Assembly: GCF_035918235.1 (NCBI RefSeq) | Contig: NZ_CP109485.1 | Span: 10,199,001-10,263,000 of the forward strand | Source: Streptomyces sp. NBC_01445 | GTDB taxonomy: Bacteria > Actinomycetota > Actinomycetes > Streptomycetales > Streptomycetaceae | Direction: 5' to 3' | Length of the DNA: 64,000 nucleotides | Program-made: the position numbers and the translations under genes | Shown here: positions 60,060-64,000 of the stretch, one piece after another | Layout: each line of letters starts with the position of its first letter | How positions within the stretch are numbered: the stretch's first letter is position 1 | Notes under the pieces: generated by a model | The model's input: the letters and a program-made list of their open reading frames with translations, nothing else | Told to the model about the DNA's origin: nothing | Databases searched by the model: none

Positions 60060-62303
60060 GTGTCGCTGCGCGGAGGTGATCCAGCCGAGATCGGCGGTTA
60101 TCCGCTTGAGGCGCGGCTCGGCTCGGGGGGCATGGGCACGGTCTTTCTGGCCCGTACGAGTTCGGGGCGACTTGTCGCGATCAAACTGATCCACCAGCAG
60201 TTCGCGGGGGACGACGAGTTCCGCATCCGTTTCCGGCAGGAGGTGGCGGCGGCGAGGCGGGTGAGCGGCGCGTTCACCGCCGCCGTGGTCGACGCTGCCC
60301 CTGAGGCCGAGCAGCCGTGGATGGCGACGACCTATATCGAGGGGCACACGCTCGCCCAGCGCATCGCCACGAAGGGCCCGCTGAACGGAGCGGAGCTGAG
60401 GAGGCTCGCCATCGGGCTGGCGGAGGCGCTGCGCGACATCCACCGGGTGGGGGTCGTCCACCGTGACCTGAAGCCCTCGAACGTCGTGCTCTCGCCCGAG
60501 GGCCCGCGCGTCATCGACTTCGGCATTTCGCGCGCCGTGGACCAGCAGACGCTGACGATGACAGGGCGGGTCATCGGTACGCCGCCCTTCATGTCGCCGG
60601 AGCAATTGCAGGCGCCGCGTGGTGTGGGGCCGCGGTCCGATGTCTTCTCGCTGGGGACGCTGCTGGTGTACTCAGCGACGGGCCACGGGCCCTTCGACGC
60701 GGACAGCCCATACATGACGGCGTATCAGGTGGTGCACGAGGAGCCGTCGCTGGGTGCCGTGCCGGCGGCTTTGCGCGCGATCGTCGAGTCGTGCCTGGAC
60801 AAGGAGCCCAAGGGGCGCCCCTCGGCGGACGAACTCCTCGTGCTACTGCGGGACCTGCCGGCCGACCTCGGCGGAACCGACGCGAACGGGGCTGGCACGA
60901 GCCGCACCCGCGACATGATCACCCAGCATCACCTGGCGACGCGGGCCACCCCGGCGCCGACTGCCCCGACCACCGCCCCGGCCGGTCCCGATACAGGGAG
61001 CACCGATACCCCCATCGGCCGCCGTCTGCGTCGCCGATGGCGTCCTGTGCTCGCGGCCGCGGTCGCGGTGGCGGCGATCGGCGGGGGAGTCGCCGCGCTG
61101 AAGGCGGGCGGTTTTGGCGGGAACAGCGGCGCCGACAAGGGCAACAGCGTTGCGGCGCCGGGTGCCGCACTTCCGGACGGCTTCGAGCCGTGGCGCAATA
61201 CCGTGCAGGGCGGTCGCGAGGACACCCCCGACGAGCTGCGTTGCGTCGCGCGCGGCGACGCGCTTTTCTGCGGGGGCGGCGGTGTTGTCGCGACCCGTAT
61301 CAGGGCCCTGGACGGCTCGCGGGTGTGGACGGCGAAGAGTCCGGGCGTCCCCGTCCAGGGCATGCACCTGGTGGGCGCCACCGACGACACGGTGCTCGGT
61401 TACCGCTTCGCCGCGCAGGACGCCCCGCATGACCCTGCCAGCGAGGTGGTGGCCATCGACGCGAACAGCGGCCGGGAGCTGTGGTCCGTCCCGTCCGGCG
61501 CCCAGTCGACGGCCGTCACGGGTCGGACTCAGGATGCCCTTGTGGTCGGCTCCGCCGTCGTGACGGTCGACGCTTCCAACTCCCGCTTCGAGGCCCGGGA
61601 TGCGCACAGTGGTGAGGTTACCTGGACGACGTCGTTCCCCGCGGGTACGCAGTGCGCTCCCGTCCCGGTGGGCCCACAGCTCTTGGCGATGTGCGCGACG
61701 GATGCGGAGGTGGATGCCTCAGAGGTGCGCCACCCCACCCTGTACACGGTCGACCGCGCCTCGGGGACACTGGGCAGGCCCATCGCGGTTAACGGCCCCG
61801 CCGTGCCGATGGGCGTCGCCAAGGGCAGGCTCGTACTCCTTCAGGAGCACATGGAGGGAACGGCGCTGGCCGGGTACGACGGGGTGGCGCGGGTCGACCC
61901 GGCCTCGCGGAAGGTCACGTACTCCCGACTGGCCAAGACATACGCGGGGACGCCCGGCGTGGTGGACGGCACGGTCTACGTGAGCGGGCAGACCGGTCTC
62001 GTCACAGCGCTCGACCCCGTGACCGGCCGGAAGAAGTGGTCGCGGCAGACGGGCGTGGAGGGCGCGTCGGGTCCCGTTGCGGGAGCCGACGCGCTGTATT
62101 TCAGCTCGGCCACCGGCCGGGTGGTCGCGCTGTCGCCGTACGACGGCAAACCCCTGTGGACAACAGACCCGCAGGCCGATGGTTTGACGGGCGAGCAGGG
62201 CGCAAGCCCGCGCGTGACCGTTGCGGGGCGTGCGGTGATCGTGGCCGCGGCCAAGAACACACTCTTCGCCTTCGACGCGCAGAAGCCGCCGAAGTCGGGC
62301 TGA
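60060..62303 (+). CDS. Membrane Ser/Thr protein kinase with PQQ-like repeats
   Basis: A 747-residue protein. GTG 60060 is chosen because it follows GGGAGG and starts just before the kinase fold. Residues about 10-270 are a Hanks-type kinase: LEARLGSGGMGTVFLARTSS (Gly loop), VAIKLI (Lys), VVHRDLKPSNVVL (catalytic loop), RVIDFGISRA (DFG) and IGTPPFMSPEQL. After a Pro/Thr-rich linker a membrane segment (VLAAAVAVAAIGGGVAAL) near residue 330 leads to an extracytoplasmic region with PQQ-like beta-propeller repeats (SGRELWSVPSGAQ, VTGRKKWSRQTGV, DGKPLWTTD). It likely senses an external ligand and phosphorylates cytosolic proteins. Confidence 0.93.
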   Translation: MSLRGGDPAEIGGYPLEARLGSGGMGTVFLARTSSGRLVAIKLIHQQFAGDDEFRIRFRQEVAAARRVSGAFTAAVVDAAPEAEQPWMATTYIEGHTLAQRIATKGPLNGAELRRLAIGLAEALRDIHRVGVVHRDLKPSNVVLSPEGPRVIDFGISRAVDQQTLTMTGRVIGTPPFMSPEQLQAPRGVGPRSDVFSLGTLLVYSATGHGPFDADSPYMTAYQVVHEEPSLGAVPAALRAIVESCLDKEPKGRPSADELLVLLRDLPADLGGTDANGAGTSRTRDMITQHHLATRATPAPTAPTTAPAGPDTGSTDTPIGRRLRRRWRPVLAAAVAVAAIGGGVAALKAGGFGGNSGADKGNSVAAPGAALPDGFEPWRNTVQGGREDTPDELRCVARGDALFCGGGGVVATRIRALDGSRVWTAKSPGVPVQGMHLVGATDDTVLGYRFAAQDAPHDPASEVVAIDANSGRELWSVPSGAQSTAVTGRTQDALVVGSAVVTVDASNSRFEARDAHSGEVTWTTSFPAGTQCAPVPVGPQLLAMCATDAEVDASEVRHPTLYTVDRASGTLGRPIAVNGPAVPMGVAKGRLVLLQEHMEGTALAGYDGVARVDPASRKVTYSRLAKTYAGTPGVVDGTVYVSGQTGLVTALDPVTGRKKWSRQTGVEGASGPVAGADALYFSSATGRVVALSPYDGKPLWTTDPQADGLTGEQGASPRVTVAGRAVIVAAAKNTLFAFDAQKPPKSG

Positions 62304-62423
62304 CCCCGGCGGCACCGGCCGCCGGCCGCCTTCCTTGCCGTGCGGACACCTCAGCGGCTCACTCGGTGGCCTACGCAGCGAGGTCGCGCCTTGTGCGAGT
62401 GCGCCGCCCGTAGCGTTTCTGGT

Positions 62424-62472
62424 CTAACGAGCTCGTGCAGGGGTGGCGGTGGCGCGTCGGGACGTTGATCAC
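62424..62472. repeat. IS end repeat, copy 2
   Basis: Matches 52967-53021. It is followed after 34 bp by the start of a transposase fragment, marking it as the left end of that IS. Confidence 0.6.
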
Positions 62473-62506
62473 GGTCAGTGTGGTGGGGAACCGGGCACGT
62501 GCAGCA

Positions 62507-62630
62507 ATGATCCGAAGCCAGCGGATCACGGGCCTCACGCCCGATGTGATTGCTGAACTCGTCGCCGAGACCGGACCGTTGTGGCAGAGCGGCATCAGTC
62601 CGCGCTGGCCCCACGGCCTCGTCGCCGAGG
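62507..62630 (+). pseudogene. IS5-type transposase N-terminal fragment
   Basis: ATG 62507 opens MIRSQRITGLTPDVIAELVA then ETGPLWQ, the beginning of a Streptomyces IS5-family transposase (GLTPDxIAELVAExGPLW). The frame then meets the oppositely oriented IS110 fragment. Confidence 0.6.
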
Positions 62631-62795
62631 GCCCTCGTAGCCGTCGGCCAGGTCCAGGACGTCCCCGATCAGCTTCACCAGCTCGGGCTCGTCGTTGACG
62701 ACCCGCCGTGACAGCAGGGTCATGCCGTCGGCGTCCAGGGCGAGGCCGTGGTGGTGGCCCTTGCAGCTGTCGATCCCCGCCCATATCCGGCTCAT
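62630..62795 (-). pseudogene. IS110-type transposase N-terminal fragment
   Basis: Starts at 62795: MSRIWAGIDSCKGHHHGLAL then DADGMTLLSRRVVNDEPELV, with the first Asp of the RuvC-like DEDD domain (AGID). Homology ends near LADGYEG. Its upstream side (62796 to about 62900) would be the non-coding end that in IS110 elements encodes the bridge RNA. Confidence 0.75.
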
Positions 62796-62903
62796 CGCGC
62801 TCCTGACGTTCGTGCTCGTGTTGTTCGTGCCACGGACGACCTCGCCGGCATTGCTCTACACAGCGACTTGTTCGCACTTCCTAATCGGCGGTCGAGTCGT
62901 CGT

Positions 62904-63064
62904 GGGGCGCTGGGCGGCGAAGCCTGCGGAGCCAAGAAACGGCAGCCGACTGTTAGCCACACCCAGCGCCCCTGGGCGACCCAACCCTACGAATGGTTCG
63001 ATCAACCCGACCAAGAAGTTGAAGTGCTCTCCTCCCTTCGCAGGCTCAGGAAGGAGATTCCTGC
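62904..63064 (-). ncRNA. Candidate omega RNA/right end of a TnpB element
   Basis: The 160 bp after the tnpB stop contain no gene but hold an 11-bp perfect inverted repeat (ggggcgctggg at 62904-62914 with its complement at 62962-62972). In IS200/IS605-type elements the guide RNA covers the tnpB 3' end and this downstream region. Its presence and the guide boundary are inference from position. Confidence 0.35.
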
Positions 63065-64000
63065 TTACCTTGCGGCAGCGGGCTTGACGCCACGGGTGCG
63101 CCTGACGACTGCCCTCCCGGCAGCCGGGATCGCCACGAGGCCGATCCGGTACAGGTGCAAGATGTTCCGGGCTGCGTTCCAGTCGGCGTTGCCGGACCAT
63201 CCGCAGTCGGGGTTCTTGCATACGAACGTGGCCTGGTCTTCCCGGCTGCCGGGCGTGATGAAACCGCAGGCGGAGCAGCGCAGGGAGGTGTTCGGGGCGG
63301 GTACCTTGGCGAGGGTTCCGCCGTTTCGGGCGGTTTTGTACGTCAGCATCGTCACGGTGCGACCCCATGCCTCTTGGCTGATGGAGCGGTTCAGGCCGGA
63401 CTTCTGCGCGACGTTCTTCCCCGGCTGGTCGGTAGTGCCCTTGGCGGACTTGACCATGTTCGTGATGTTGAGCTGTTCCACCACGACCGTGCCGTACTGC
63501 TTGGCGATGGCGGTGGTGGTCTTGTGCTGCCAGTCGATTGCTCGGCGCGTGGCTCTTGCGCGGAGCTGCTTGATCTGGTCGTAGGTGCGGTGTAGCCGGT
63601 TGGAGCTGCGCTCTTTCGGCTTGCGGAAGCTCTTGCGGTGCGCGGCGCGCTGTTCCAGGCGAAGCAGTCTGGCCTTCTCATCCGGGTTCAGCCACTTGTC
63701 CCGGTCGGCGGTGCCGTCCGGGAGTCGGGGCGGCCGGTCGTGGTCCTGGTGGCTGCCGTCGGACAGCGCAAGGGGCAGGTTCACCCCGGCGTCGATACCG
63801 ACCTCGGGACCCTGGTGGGGCTCCGGCTTGGGCTCAAGGGTCTGGATACGGAAGGCGATGTGCCAGCCGAGTCCGTCTTTGACCAGCCGTGCCCCGGTGA
63901 TCCGGTTCTCCTTGTTGGCGTGCTTGCCGACGGGGAGGTCCTTGGTCCAGCGGAAGCGGACGCGGCCCACCTTGGGGATGTTGACCAGGCCCCACCGTCG
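63065..64000 (-). CDS. tnpB: TnpB RNA-guided nuclease, 5' end outside window
   Basis: The visible C-terminal 311 residues form the nuclease part. EVGIDAGVNLPLALSDG carries the RuvC-I Asp, GTVVVEQLNITNMVKSAKG the RuvC-II Glu, and SLRCSACGFITPGSREDQAT with FVCKNPDCGWSGNADWNAAR the zinc ribbon and RuvC-III Asp. A long helical segment (LRLEQRAAHRKSFRKPKERS) precedes them. All catalytic residues are present. The frame stays open to the right edge. No TnpA gene is visible in the window. Known TnpB proteins cut DNA guided by an RNA from the element's end. Confidence 0.9.
   Translation of the reverse strand, partial: RRWGLVNIPKVGRVRFRWTKDLPVGKHANKENRITGARLVKDGLGWHIAFRIQTLEPKPEPHQGPEVGIDAGVNLPLALSDGSHQDHDRPPRLPDGTADRDKWLNPDEKARLLRLEQRAAHRKSFRKPKERSSNRLHRTYDQIKQLRARATRRAIDWQHKTTTAIAKQYGTVVVEQLNITNMVKSAKGTTDQPGKNVAQKSGLNRSISQEAWGRTVTMLTYKTARNGGTLAKVPAPNTSLRCSACGFITPGSREDQATFVCKNPDCGWSGNADWNAARNILHLYRIGLVAIPAAGRAVVRRTRGVKPAAAR

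Noticed and set aside
1..64000. tRNA attachment sites for the integrative-element remnants
   Set aside because: No tRNA-like cloverleaf or matching direct repeats were noticed by reading; a tRNA scan would be needed to be certain.

Overview
The window is high-GC actinobacterial DNA and reads as Streptomyces accessory sequence. Supporting markers are a Streptomyces subtilisin inhibitor, two SpoIIE-type (PP2C) phosphatases, a Ser/Thr kinase with PQQ-like repeats, an F420/NADP-type reductase, GTG starts after purine-rich ribosome sites, and many 4-bp ATGA/GTGA gene overlaps. No rRNA, tRNA or CRISPR array was seen. The density of broken genes and IS fragments suggests a chromosome arm, a large plasmid or a decayed integrated element rather than core genome.

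Region by region. 1-9.5 kb: acetyltransferases, a SUKH-4 immunity-like gene, a dead universal stress protein beside an Acg-type nitroreductase, a PAS-SpoIIE phosphatase and a short-chain dehydrogenase. 9.5-17.5 kb: mostly decayed mobile DNA. It holds a prepilin-peptidase relic, two arrays of short repeated sites (TGCGCA; GTTCCAC/GTGGAAC), a broken FtsK/TraB-like transfer gene and several truncated plasmid-type genes. 17.5-21 kb: a compact leftward five-gene operon (radical SAM enzyme, thymidylate-kinase-like P-loop kinase, unknown protein, alkaline-phosphatase-superfamily hydrolase, NUDIX hydrolase). Its last gene and a piece of the preceding one are duplicated at 12.0-12.6 kb. 21-26 kb: anti-sigma-like ATPase, resolvase-like protein, HTH regulator, GNAT, NUDIX and a phosphotransferase-like gene. 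26-28 kb: two abutting IS5-type elements. 28-38 kb: flavin disulfide reductase, a redox operon (alcohol dehydrogenase, F420/NADP reductase, old yellow enzyme) facing its TetR regulator, a Tn554-like remnant, and two copies of a small secreted protein, one with an expanded 19-residue repeat. 38-46 kb: a TetR/SDR pair sharing a long palindromic operator, a SnoaL-like protein, two alpha/beta hydrolases and a MOSC-reductase-ferredoxin fusion. 46-53 kb: transposon and glycosyltransferase relics, the protease inhibitor, a serine hydrolase and a frameshifted D5-type primase. 53-60 kb: an SDR, an IS-like unit with a passenger membrane gene, a toxin-antitoxin pair whose toxin is truncated, and a GAF-SpoIIE phosphatase framed by 113-bp inverted repeats. 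60-64 kb: the Ser/Thr kinase, IS fragments and a TnpB running off the right edge.

Strongest candidates for something undescribed: the radical SAM/kinase/hydrolase/NUDIX operon, which looks like a pathway for making and trimming a nucleotide-like or phosphorylated metabolite; the inverted-repeat unit around the GAF-SpoIIE phosphatase; and the duplicated repeat-bearing secreted protein next to a TetR gene with three identical upstream boxes. These functions are inferred from domain content and gene order only.
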